A stretch of DNA of 64,000 nt from Ecdyonurus torrentis (taxonomy: Eukaryota > Arthropoda > Insecta > Ephemeroptera > Heptageniidae): the NCBI GenBank assembly GCA_949318235.1, contig OX439131.1:42136193-42200192 (forward strand), in the 5' to 3' direction. The position numbers were made by a program, and so were the translations under genes. The notes under the pieces were generated by a model. It searched no databases. It saw only the letters and a list, made by a program, of their open reading frames with translations, and was not told where the DNA came from. Below are positions 52,741 to 64,000 of the stretch, one piece after another; position 1 is the first letter of the stretch; each line of letters begins with the position of its first letter.

Positions 52741-53934
52741 ATGTGTATCAATTTAAGGACGATAAAGTTAAAATATAACCTTCCAGAGCTTCTTAGCTGT
52801 TATTATAATTATGTTCTTATTTATTGTATGTTCATTGAATACAAACGGTTAAATTGCCCGCTAATCTAGGTACGATAATATTCAATTATATCTTTTAGTA
52901 CAGATCGTTCTGGTTTTGTAACTACCTCGTGCCTTGCATGTTGATTATGATTTTTTTTTTTTTTAAATTCAAGTCATTCTATTTGACCAAAAAATTAAAA
53001 ACTGTATCAATATGGTGCCTATGTATACATATAACTTTTCACCTATACGATAATAGAAACATTAAATTATTTAGTTTCAGCTTTTAGAATAATAAATAGC
53101 AACAATGTAATTACCAATTAAATTTACGTAAATATAAATGTTTCAGAAAACAGGAAATAGTACAATTATTTGATTATAACTGTATTTGGAACATAAATGG
53201 ACCACTTGCAACTGAAATGTTTTTAATTGTTGCAACCTTGTAAGTGAAAACGAATTTTCCTTAAGAAATGCATTAAGAATATTTCAAATTATTTTAAATA
53301 GTTCGTTAATTGTAAGTGGTCCATTAAGTCACCTTTCTAATAAATCTTTCCAACATATTTGTAAATATACGAACTTATCGAATTAGAACACTCATAAATT
53401 GTGTGTGTAGTATTTATCTGAAATTTGTGGCAATTTTAAAGTGCATTTTAGTATGTAAGTTTGATTATTAAAGATTTTATTGCGTTCCATAACTTTACAG
53501 ATTAAAACAAGTCAATACACATACATATTAAATACAAAAAATATATAAATATATTTATAAAGGCAAATAGAACACTAAGTCAGCAATATTTGACATTATT
53601 AGCTGCTAAGTAGTCTGATACACTATAAAACATATTTTGTAACAGTCTGTATTTTTGAGCTGACTTTTTAAGAGAATAGTATGATTCACATTGATTTATT
53701 TCATTAGGGAGTGCATTATAAATTAGGGGTATACAATATTGAGGGCTCTTTTTGCTGAGTAATAAGCGTTGTTTTTCTAATAATCAACTAATTTTGGTAA
53801 TAATCATTTCTTAGTGTTAGATGTTAGCATAGACCTTAGTAGATGCATTGTTTTGTATATTGATTGTAGAAAAAAGAAATGAAATAAACAATTTTTTTTT
53901 ACTTAGTTTTATACTTACAAATACAAAAAAAAAA

Positions 53935-54116
53935 AGGTTAAAATTTTGCATGGTGCTTCACGTTATGACTGTGTCCAGCTGAGAGTGAATACGTGTAACA
54001 AACCATGTAGGCATGCAGAAATGTAGCATTTTTGAGGACCACCACAGTGTGTGGGCTGTCATAGCAAGGCAGATGAATTTCTTCATTCACTGGAGAGAGA
54101 GAGAGAGAGAGAGAGC
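53935..54116. other. richer island ending in an AG tract
   Basis: On the minus strand the (CT)n of 54091-54116 ends CCAG| and would act as an acceptor. Two overlapping minus frames and one plus frame are open for 30-48 codons. One minus frame contains PTHCGGPQKCYISACLH, in phase with the 54.6-kb candidate. No good donor follows. Strand and coding status undecided. Confidence 0.25.
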
Positions 54117-54204
54117 AAGATCAATATAGCAGACTAGTGACTTATTCGTGCCATTGTTTGCCTTTTGTCTTGTTCTCTTTGTTTTTAATCTGCTACTACT
54201 ACTG

Positions 54205-54207
<3 letters not shown>

Positions 54208-54278
<71 letters not shown>
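54208..54278. repeat. (CT)n microsatellite
   Basis: About 71 bp perfect CT, opposite polarity to the AG tract at 54.1 kb. Confidence 0.96.
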
Positions 54279-54283
<5 letters not shown>

Positions 54284-54640
54284 CTATGTGAAAGCAGAAC
54301 AATTTTATTCTTTCTGACTCTTTCACTTCTAAAAGCTTTTCAAATGTACATAGCTTCATCTTCTGCGTTACTAAATATTACAATGTAAAATTATGCCTAT
54401 AAATTAATAAGCAGATAATTTTTCTTTTATATAAAGTATAAAAAAAAAAAGTATTATTAAAACAGAATAAATATTGTATTACTTTAAATTATGTAAATTA
54501 AAATTTCTGATGAAATGAAATTTTTAAATTTTATTTTCTTTGTATTTTACACTTTCCGCATATCTAATTTGGTCGCTCATTGAAAATGATATTCATATTC
54601 ATAGACATACAAGGAAGGAAAAGTTAGAAAGTGTTTTCAC

Positions 54641-54689
54641 CCACATGTCATTTGACACTGAACAATTCTGTAATGGACAAAGGGAGATT
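54641..54689 (-). CDS. weak small internal exon candidate
   Basis: Minus strand. CTCATTTTTTCCCCACCCAG| is a strong acceptor at 54689. The donor TGTGG|GTGAAA is fair. The 49 bases enter in the phase left by the 59.5-kb candidate and read ISLCPLQNCSVSNDMW (two cysteines). A plus-strand 98-codon frame covers the same DNA without signals. Confidence 0.22.
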
Positions 54690-55263
54690 CTGGGTGGGGA
54701 AAAAATGAGTAACTATATAGGATTAGGAAACAGATTTTTTTTATATATAATAGTATTAAAAGGTGGAAAAAAAAACTATATACTATTGTTGCTTATTATT
54801 TTTATTTCTTTCCGTCCATTTATTTTTACAACTTGAGACGTATTTTAATTAAAATACAACTGAATATTTAGTAGTTTTTTTTACAAGGAAAAACAGTGAA
54901 TTAAATTATAACTAGCGGAGGAAAAAGTATAGAGATTTTTTTTTTCCTTGAGTAGTATTTGACGTGGTTGTGTTGTTACTAATTAAGAACACAGTAGTCA
55001 AGTCTTGGGATGGAGCCTCAGGGTAGTTTTCCTACAAGTCCTACTGACACTACTATACTTCTGCTTGCTACCGACAACACGTGTGCAAAGAAGGTATAGA
55101 AACTCATTCAAAGTACCTACATTAACCTGCATACATGTAAACACTATTATCTTTTTTTCATTGTTTTTATTACAGTTTTTAATTTTATTTCAGTTACATT
55201 TTTCTGTTTTGTTATTATTATTTCTTTGTATTATATACGTGAAAATATTTAACATTGCGTATT

Positions 55264-55606
55264 TTAAAGCCATAGACCACATAAAACAATATGTGCTTTT
55301 TAATGAATAAACACAAAATGGGATCTTCAAAACTGTTGACAATTTTTACCAGAATGTTAATGTAGCCCCACGAGAGAGCGTGAAAATATTGTAACGTATG
55401 CAATTTAAGTGACTATTTATGTTTATGACGTCAGAAACAAGCAAAAATTAGTATGAAAATGTTGTGCGGGTTGCATAAATCAAAATTTCTTATCACTGCT
55501 ACGGAGCCACAGTTGGGTTTTGAGACAAACTAAAGTTATTTATGTAAATCCCATCAAGTGTTTTGTGATATAATTGCTTATGTTTTTCTCTGGTATATTC
55601 CTTTAA
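55264..55606. mobile_element. MITE family B, copy 4 (inverted)
   Basis: A 335-bp body (55268-55602) with TTAA at 55264-55267 and 55603-55606, in the opposite orientation to the other copies. It keeps CCCCACGAGAGAGCG, ATGACGTCAGAAAC and GCGGGTTGCATAAATC. Confidence 0.92.
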
Positions 55607-55609
55607 GTA

Positions 55610-57175
55610 TTTTCTCAAGATTCATTAAATTTTTTATGTTTATAATGTTTAATGGAAAATAGTTGGAAAAAAATTTACATGAATTCTTGTTTAACTTTAT
55701 TATGTATTGTTTTTATAAATTATTATTAATATCGCAATACCTTAAAAGGTCTGAAAATTGTAGAATAGTGTAACTGTATTTATTTTTTTTAGTATAAAAT
55801 ATACAAACAAAACCTTGAACTGGCCTCGTATACTTTTTATTTAGTCAGTATTACATTTACTGAAGGTTCACATAATATTAATATTTTAGTAATGGTATTA
55901 TTATTATTTATGAGCTAGTTTTATGATGTCCAAGTTACATCAGAATACTAAAAAAAGCAACAATTTATTATGCAATATTTTCTTTTGTTAAAATCTTTAA
56001 AATGAATAACGTTTACTGAAATCTTCATAAATATGGTTTAAATTTTAAAATTACAAAATGTGAGAAATTAGAATGCGTTTAAATATCTTATTTATAAGCA
56101 GTATTACACTAATGGAATCATTTCTTTTAAAATTATTTTTATTTCTATTTGATTGGAATCATAAAATTGTATAAATATAAGTTTCAATTTTTTTTTCAGT
56201 TATTCAGAAAAAGTAGTTTGTCAACTCTATAAAAACTGGAATACATGAGAGAATTTAGCGGTGATTCTGAGTATTTTATGGTGGCAATTTTTAAGTAATT
56301 ATCTTTTAAATGTGTATATTAACCTTGATATGAGTTTATATCTTATGTAATGCTCAGAATAAATAATAATAATAATAAAAAAAAAAAAAAAAAAAAATGA
56401 AAAGTCAAACTGAAAGCCATCAAATCCATCAATAAATTCAATTTTCAAATATGTCAAAAAAAAAAAAAAATTATTAAAAATTTGAAATATTTCAAAAGAT
56501 ATCATTTTTCGATTTTGGCAGTCCAAATAAAATATAATAAAGATGGATCAATTTTACATTTTTTTTACACATAGTTTCTAAAAATGTTACTAGATGGTAG
56601 CAGTATAGTTTATTGCGGATTTTTGTATTATGATGATACAGCCCAAGAGATCATAATATAATATAATATTTCGCTTCAAAACAAGCTCGGAAAAGTCTAG
56701 TTTAATGGAGATATATGACACTCCCTTTCTCTTAAACAATTTAATTGTGTTACTATTGATTTTAAAGTACACTTCAATAAGGAAAATAATTTAAAATATT
56801 TTATACATGGTATAAAATAAGTTACAGGTGTAAGTAGAAAAGCTTTGGATTAATTATTATTATTTCAAATATATTATAATGTATAATTTATTGATTGATA
56901 AAAGTTGTAAATGTATTATTAGAGTTTTATCTTAATTAAATAGGAAATATTTCTATACTTTTATCAGCATTATATTAATTTATTTGCAAATAAATTCTTT
57001 TATATTATTTAGTTTAATGGTGCTTTAATTTATGTTGCTGTATAGAGATGTCGATTTGTTAAATGTTTTATTGAAAAACGTGTTTTATTACGAGCAAAAA
57101 CAAACAAATAAACAATAATATGTTTTTTAAAAACCATTGCTCCTTACTTACATTAAAACACTTTAATGTACATAA
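55610..57175. other. AT-rich non-coding DNA
   Basis: Poly-A at about 56380-56397. No supportable gene. Confidence 0.55.
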
Positions 57176-57194
57176 CGAGTGTATTTTGAAAGTA

Positions 57195-57300
57195 CATGAC
57201 GCATTGGGGCTAAATTTGATGTTACGAGATGTGAAATTTACATCTCATCAAAACTCATATAGTAACGAAGTAATGCGTCGGCGTCAAAACTTTCATTACT
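57195..57300. repeat. imperfect inverted repeat
   Basis: TGACGCATT (about 57197) and AATGCGTCGG (about 57272) are the outer arms; AGATGT..ACATCT forms the centre. MITE-like; the 60-codon plus frame over it is not supported. Confidence 0.4.
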
Positions 57301-57898
57301 GATGTTTTCCACAGTTGTATTTTGTAAGGAAAGGAAAACATATAAATATAAAGTTTTATGGATAATAATTTGTAAAAATTTGATATGCCACATTTTAAAA
57401 ATTTAATTCTGTAAAAATCATTAACATTATATTAATTTAATAAATAATTTTGTTTTTATATCTATAGTGTCACAATAGACTTTTCATGGAGTTTTTTTTT
57501 ATCAAATCATAAACCTGGTGCATACAGAAAAAAAAACGTATTTTATGTTGTATTATTATAATATCCAGCTTCTCCCACAAAAACTGATTCGTTCCTCCAT
57601 GCTATAGTATGCACTTACGTATCAAATTTTGTGAAAAGAGGTATCTGTGTTACACTAACAATAAATTGATATGTAAAATAATTATACTAGACTATTTACA
57701 GCAACAATTGTAATTTACAAGATAATTTATGTTATACTCCACAATAACTATGTTATATTGCATAAATATTATGTTGAAAAGCATAATTATTTGTGTTATT
57801 ACAATTTAGAAACATTTATGTTGTAACATTACAAGTAGTTTTACATGATGTACGTCATATGACATAAAATCAGCATTAATTACGTAATGTTTTCGTTG

Positions 57899-58055
<157 letters not shown>

Positions 58056-58059
58056 GCAA

Positions 58060-58890
58060 ACAGTTGCAATTTCAGAAATTCAAAAATAATTATGCTGCGT
58101 TCAACAAATTTAAATATGCAAATATTTGCAACTGAAATATTCTGAATAAATTATTTTGTTATAAATAAACGTTGCCAAAATCGATCGATAATATATAATA
58201 ACACATTTATTTTTTGTCAGTGTATTACACTCTAAAATAATACCAACTTTGATTGTATTTTATCATTTTCAACGAAGAGATATTGATCAATAATACAGTA
58301 ACGTAATAGTATAGTAACAAGGAAATATTTCATTTTAATCTAAATTATAATTTTCAATTTTAAAATTATTCCTAATAATTTGCAATGTTGATTATATATT
58401 TCTCGGAAATACGTTATATTCAATTTCATTTATTATTAATTTGAACTAAAATTGATTACTTCTTATCATTATTATTAATATTATACCAAGCATTTTGCAA
58501 TATAATAAAAATATTAATAATAAAAGTTTTTGATAGAAAAAAAAATAACAATATCAGAACTTTGTATATATGCGTATAAGTTTTGTTATACTTACTATTT
58601 ACAATTATAATTCAGATATTGTAAAATTAAATTTAATGAATATAAAATTGATTAAGCATAAATTTAAACCATGCGTGCAACAATGCTAAAAGTTTTTGGT
58701 GAATATTACATTATTATATTATTTGAGAAACTCATATTATTATATATGTATATATAAATTTAATAGATTGAAATAAGTTTGTAGAAGTTTTAGAGCATTG
58801 AAGTGCAAAGAAAGAAAAAGTCACTTTTAAAATGCTTCAACAGACTGGAGTTTGCCTATATATTTTAGAGAAAATCTCAAAATGATTCTT
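58060..58890. other. AT-rich non-coding DNA
   Basis: Nothing supportable. Confidence 0.6.
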
Positions 58891-58896
58891 CGTCTT

Positions 58897-58901
<5 letters not shown>

Positions 58902-58981
<80 letters not shown>
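58902..58981. repeat. (CT)n microsatellite
   Basis: About 80 bp perfect CT. Confidence 0.96.
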
Positions 58982-58988
<7 letters not shown>

Positions 58989-59157
58989 TCTCTATATAGT
59001 CTGCATGCTATGTGAGTAATATATTTGATTTTGGTAACATCGCTTCGTCTTTTTTTTTCTCCATCTACTTTGAAAATGTTAAAGGCAAAAGTCACCCATA
59101 ATGACTTTGTGCCTAACGCATTACTGTGGGAGTAATCAAGCGGAGACAAGTTCTTGT

Positions 59158-59159
59158 GT

Positions 59160-59197
<38 letters not shown>

Positions 59198-59320
59198 CCT
59201 CTTTTCCTCATGCATTTTCTAACCATCTTCTCTGTTTTAACTTAGAAATCACGCAAGTCCAGCTTTCCTCGTATTTTAGAGAGAGAGAGAAAGAAAGAGA
59301 AAAAGAGAGAGAGAGAGAAA
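59158..59320. repeat. two short AG-rich tracts
   Basis: AG at about 59158-59195 and AG/AAAG at 59278-59320, within a richer island running 59080-59630. Confidence 0.9.
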
Positions 59321-59503
59321 TAAGAAACAAACTTTTGGTGCAATGCGTACCCACACCCCCTTTTTTTTCTTTCAAATACTGACGAGTGTGTACTACGCTG
59401 CTACTCTACTCTCTTGTCGTCTAACTCTCTTTATTTTCTTTTCTCTTTTTCTTCCCTTTAGTTGACTTGACAAACTCCCTTTAGGACCCTCAGCTTGTTT
59501 TAC

Positions 59504-59604
59504 CTTTTGGCATGAGTGACACACCGCAGCCCAAGTTTGCATTGCGATTCGTCAATTGGTTGTTTCTTATGTGGCAAGCCAACAACCTTACCTTGCAGAT
59601 ATTG
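59504..59604 (-). CDS. internal exon candidate, strand ambiguous
   Basis: Minus reading: acceptor AAAAATAG| at 59604 with a T/C-rich tract some 30 bases upstream, donor CAAAAG|GTAAAA at 59504. There are 33 open codons including KKQPIDESQCKLGLRC, ending with two bases of the next codon. A stronger internal donor (GCAAG|GTAAGG) also exists. Plus reading of the same DNA: a remarkable pyrimidine tract ending TTCCCTTTAG| (about 59460), then an open frame with ATG at about 59511 reading MSDTPQPKFALRFVNW. Both look protein-like, so the patch may be coding but the strand is not settled. Confidence 0.28.
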
Positions 59605-59757
59605 CTATTTTTCAACCCAAGAAAACAAAAATATAATGTAAAGAAAGAAAAAGAAAGTTAAGTTTGAACTTTGGGGGATAAAAGTCTTTTAACTTTGAAT
59701 TATTAACGTAAAGTGATGTTTTATATGTTTATAAATATGAAACAATCATTATACATG

Positions 59758-59761
<4 letters not shown>

Positions 59762-59795
<34 letters not shown>
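59762..59795. repeat. (AT)n microsatellite
   Basis: About 34 bp perfect AT. Confidence 0.95.
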
Positions 59796-59799
<4 letters not shown>

Positions 59800-59801
<2 letters not shown>

Positions 59802-60835
59802 CTTTAAGACTTTCATGCTCTTAAATTTTTTTATACTTAAGTGAAACCTGCCATTAATGTTTGTAAATTTTTTATCGATTTATTGACAGTATTAAAAGAA
59901 AATTTTTAGGCTATGTATTTTTTTAATAAAATTTTTCATGAATCACAAAATACAATGTTGACAGGTGCTGTGTATAAAAGCTAGAAAGTTAGAGAAAAAA
60001 GTGTTGCGCAAAAAAAGTGGTAAAAAAGATTTTGTTGAATAATAAAAATGCATTATAAATAATTTAGATGTATACAGCATTTTAAAAATTCTACGTTCGC
60101 TCTTTAAAGTTTAAAATATTTTTAGGAAATAGACGATACCCTCATTGTTTTTTAATTATTTTTTCGCTGCATCATAATAAATTATATAATTAATATTGAA
60201 TAAACAAGTTATTTTATAAAATATGTATAAAATGAAAGGGGAAGGAATTTAAAGAATTCTGTAAAATATTGTCTTTATTTCTTTTAAATTTAAAACATTT
60301 AAACATAATATCTTTGTAAATTATACTAGTTCTTTAACTCTTTATCCAGTGTATGAAATTATCTTAAATGTCTAGGCAATTGAAAAAAAAAAAAAAAAAA
60401 AAAAGTGATGATAAAATAAAAATTCACGCCATTTTCGTAAATTCTGTCAAATAAAAAATATAAATTATTATAAATACAGTATAAATTATACACTTTTAAT
60501 ATTAAACCTTCAACTTCAATCATTGGGGAAAAAAATTCTAATTATTTTATTAAAAGTTTATTTAGGGGAAAGAAATTCAGACCAAATTTTTGGTTTAAAA
60601 TCTTTACCCACTTTTTTATTACAATATCAAATCTTAGTTTTCTATTATACATTCAAATAGCTGTCTAATATAAACACCAGAAATATTATTTTTCACCTAA
60701 AATTTCCAGTTGAGTAGAAATAAGTCTCTCTCTCTCTCTCTTTCTCAATATAAAAGAGTGATGATACATAATTTATATACAATATTTTTTTATTGATACT
60801 CTTTGTTAATTTAATGGTTGAAGTTTTGAGTGGCA
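59800..60835. other. AT-rich non-coding DNA
   Basis: Poly-A at 60382-60404 and a short CT tract at 60724-60741. Confidence 0.55.
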
Positions 60836-60839
60836 AATA

Positions 60840-60965
60840 TGGGCATTGAGCCAAAGCTTGATCGTTGCAAAAATCAAAGGCTGTTCACCATTGGCGGATG
60901 TGTGGGATGTTAAGAATGGATCTGTTGTTGTGAGAGAGGCAAGAGAGAGAGAGAGAGAGAGAAAC
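60840..60965. other. richer island with AG tract
   Basis: On the minus strand (CT)n then GCCTCTCTCACAACAACAG| is a strong acceptor, followed by a frame of about 35 codons (PFLTSHTSANGEQPLIFATI...). On the plus strand a 24-codon ATG frame (MGIEPKLDRCKNQRLFTIGG..) occupies the same bases. No consensus donor; undecided. Confidence 0.25.
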
Positions 60966-60969
60966 CAAA

Positions 60970-63095
60970 AGTCTATAATATTATTATGACCACATATTTG
61001 ACGAAATTGTTAGCTACAGTAATTCAACACAACTTTATATTGCAGTATAAATAGTTAATTAATTACTAATTAAAATTTATAATAAATTGATAAATTTAAT
61101 ATTATATATGGAGAATATCAACCAAAAAATTTATTACATTTTGGTGACGATGTGTTTGATAAGCAAATATTACTAAATAAATTAATTAGTAAAATAAAAT
61201 TTGAAAATCTATCATTGTAGAAAATAATTTCTTTAATTTACTGAATAAATTATGGCTTATAATTTTAAAGGTAATTACTTTATTTCTTTTATTAATTTTG
61301 ATTATCTAATATGTATATATAAAAAAACTATCGTAAATAATCAAAAATAAAAAAATTTAGGTATTCATTGTTATTATAAATATGATAATAACACATTTAA
61401 ATACGAACAACATTCAAGTCCGATACGTATTGATTTTGTAAGTAAAATACTCATACAATTTTTTTTCTTTTATAATATTAGTACTTAACTTGTTTACAAT
61501 AAATTTTAATTTATATCACAATATTATTTTGTTTACTGCTTTATTCAAGCCTGTAATAAATTGCACCAAATTAAAGTTTTTGGCAGTATTATATCATATT
61601 CAAATAATATTAGAAAGAAATGTTTATCTAGTATCATAAAACATTCTTTTTTTTTATCTCCATATTTGAAAAGAAAAAGTAAACATTTGGTATAAAAAAA
61701 ATACATAAATTTCTTTTTATTATAATTTTTTTTCTGTTTCATATAATGATTAAAATTTAGTATAAAAAATATGAACACGATATTCATCACTATTGCAGTT
61801 TCTATTTTTATAAATATATTCACTGCATTGCAGAATACAAACAAGGTATTACATTAAAATAATAAAAATCAGAGAGGGTATAAAATATAGTGTTTGAATA
61901 ATATTTTTGTTAATACTCCCCCCCCCCCCCCTTTTTTTTTTTTTTTTTTTTTTAGTTGAATGGAGAGTAAAAGTTTATAGTTTTCCTCTTGTGGGAAATT
62001 TGCCAGTAAAGTGTGATGAAACAAAATGATATGAAAATGTTTTACACAGAAATTTGCTTCAGAGAAAAATAATAAATAAATAATGCATATTATGCAATAC
62101 TTTTGAAAACTTAGAGTTAATATTATAATAATATTTATACATTTTATACAACTTTTTCTTTATATTTTATGAGTAGAATAATGAGTTTAAAATTTCATAA
62201 TTGAACAATTGTGAACCAAATAGTAGTACGCTCTATGTGTATACTAATATAGTCTTATTTATTTAACATGCCCACAAAACATAATTATTGTAAAATATAG
62301 GGCTTTATCTGAGTTTAACAGGTAACTGAAAGTTGACCAGTAGTAAAATTAACAAACAGGGTGACCGTCTTGGACCGGATATCGTTAAAACAGGAACTAT
62401 ATTTTCACAGTATTCTTTGTATATTATTTATTTCCAGCAAAACAAACATTATAATTTTCAAATGAAATCGAGTAAATTTAAATAAAGGTTTTTTGTTTTC
62501 AAACAAAGTTTTAATAATATTTTTAATTTAAAAAAACAGTTTCTAATTTGACTAAAATTTAAGCTAAATTTTGAATTTCAGCATTTGAATGTAATCTTTA
62601 AAGTGGAATAACTTAAATACTTGATCGTTTTTTCTCATGTTTGATGTAGCTAAACTTTTAAGTATAATTTCTTCTTTACTTTGTATTAATATTATAATTC
62701 GCAACCGTTTAGTTTGTGAGATATCAGTCATTCACTTTAAAGAAATAGGGGCATATTTCAGGCTCTATAATATTAAGTGTTGTATATTTCATAGATCCAG
62801 TTTTTTTCGAAGATTAAAAAAAGTTTTTTAATATATATATTTTTGAAAAAAAAAAAGTTTCTCTGTACATATTGACACTAATATAGAAGCCTTTAAAATG
62901 GACATAATTCTAAGAAAACTGACGTATTTCTATTGTTCCTGCACGAAATAAAATATGGCAATTGACGTAAAAACTTACGGCGTTTATAAAAGCTACTTAA
63001 CATTACAAAAATAATAAATAGGGCAACTTATGACTTATTAAAAAGAGGGGCAGTTATTTTAATCAGTACTGTTTACAAAATTTTAAAAAATTGAT
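60970..63095. other. AT-rich non-coding DNA
   Basis: A run of C then T at 61919-61953. No gene supported; short frames only. Confidence 0.55.
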
Positions 63096-63099
63096 TTAT

Positions 63100-63390
63100 T
63101 TTGCCCATTAGGGCTTTGAATCACGAGAAACCCAGTCGTGTAAAAATTTAGGGGTCAGTTGGGTCACATTTTATTTTAGTTAAGGGAGATTAAAAGTTTA
63201 GATTTTTAAAGGATGATGCTATATTTATCATTTATCATTTTTTTTTTAATGGTGACCGTCTGTGAAAATTTTATAAGGGGTAGCTGAAACAATAAACTTT
63301 AATACAACATTTGTTGCCAATTGATAATGAAAATTTTAAAAGATATTAGATTTATAACCGCTCCCTTTAAACATATATTATAATTCAATA
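63100..63390. repeat. degenerate dispersed repeat G, copy 3
   Basis: TGGTGACCGTCTGTGAAAAT followed by TTTATAAGGGGTAGCT (63250-63285) matches the 7.77-kb segment with a few changes. The extent is uncertain. Confidence 0.4.
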
Positions 63391-63409
63391 GGGACCACGG
63401 AATTGATTC

Positions 63410-63677
63410 GAAATGGAATTAGTTTGACAAATTTAAGGTGGTTGGGATGCGGAAGTAGAGATGACATAATAGTGGCATAGTAGAGATGACACAGTGGCTC
63501 ATAAGTCACTAGGATGTGTATGCGTCCACCTAATAGTTGAAAATTGTTTGCTTATTGTATAATAAATTATGTTTTTATGTATAATTATATTGGCATTTGT
63601 TTTAGCCAAGGTTCATGTAATAGGGTTGAAAAAGCCCTTTATGCGCCTTAAATAAAGATCTATTATTATTATTATTA
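63410..63677 (+). mobile_element. SINE/LINE-like 3' end with (ATT)n tail
   Basis: Ordinary-complexity DNA with a short tandem duplication (GTAGAGATGACA-TA/CA repeated at 63456 and 63480). It ends GCGCCTTAAATAAAGATCTATTATTATTATT. An AATAAA followed by short ATT repeats is typical of the 3' end of some animal LINE and SINE families. No reverse-transcriptase frame. Confidence 0.5.
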
Positions 63678-63748
63678 AATAGTGGCGGGGGATATGCAAT
63701 TCTTTTTAGAATTATTATTAAAAGTTCACCATTAAAAGAAAAAAAAAG

Positions 63749-63870
<122 letters not shown>

Positions 63871-64000
63871 TGACAAAAAGGAAAAAAATTAAATTTATTA
63901 TTCTGAAAGTATAAAAGAATTGAGTTTGAGATGTAGCTTTTTGTGTACAAAGTCGCACAATGATAGACAAACGTTAAATGATAAAATCCTGTTAAGATAA

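Noticed and set aside
52850..52990. Exon-like patch with acceptor ATATCTTTTAG on the plus strand
   Set aside because: All frames are partly open on both strands, a poly-T run follows, and no matching donor is present.
53640..53890. Possible LINE 3' fragment
   Set aside because: The wording is vaguely retroposon-like, but no frame, tail or second copy supports it.

Overview
This window looks like nuclear DNA from an invertebrate animal. It is very AT-rich and dominated by long perfect microsatellites (AG/CT, AT, CA, CATT, CAA). Coding capacity is sparse and split by apparent spliceosomal introns, and many short dispersed transposons are present. No bacterial operon, rRNA gene, CRISPR array or phage gene is visible. 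The long AG/AT tracts recall crustaceans or other arthropods, but that is a guess from texture; no gene here fixes the species.

Region 1 (1-6 kb) holds the one long non-repeat reading frame. It lies inside a complete, apparently young LTR retroelement at 1292-5575. The 724-bp LTRs look identical by eye and are flanked by the 4-bp duplication AGAC, with a primer-site-like stretch, a purine tract and one Gag-like 479-codon ORF. No polymerase frame is present, so the element is probably non-autonomous. The ORF ends beside a canonical -1 slippery heptamer (A AAT TTA). The -1 frame beyond it is open for about 62 further codons and is strongly basic.

Region 2 (6-24 kb) is mostly AT-rich non-coding DNA with microsatellites and miniature transposons. 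Between 10.3 and 11.6 kb is a GC/GA-rich island bounded by large CT/AG tracts that could be a promoter or UTR. A degenerate tRNA-like sequence lies at 21.2 kb. At 23.9 kb on the minus strand is a good first-coding-exon candidate: a GC-rich leader with a 7-codon upstream ORF, a start in good context, a signal-peptide-like sequence and a strong GTAAGA donor.

Region 3 (24-43 kb) is rich in inverted-repeat miniature elements. Three multi-copy families and one small single element are flanked by TTAA, several others are TA-flanked or palindromic, and many carry the CRE-like octamer TGACGTCA. It also contains 119 perfect CATT units and a possible 3' end of a minus-strand gene (exon at 32.1 kb, candidate last exons at 31.8 and 30.4 kb).

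Region 4 (43-64 kb) is AT-rich with more microsatellites, another TTAA element, a few weak exon candidates on the minus strand (59.5, 54.6, 51.4 kb), and a retroposon-like 3' tail near 63.7 kb. Apart from the LTR-element ORF, every coding call is a single-exon inference from splice signals and reading frame, without homology support.
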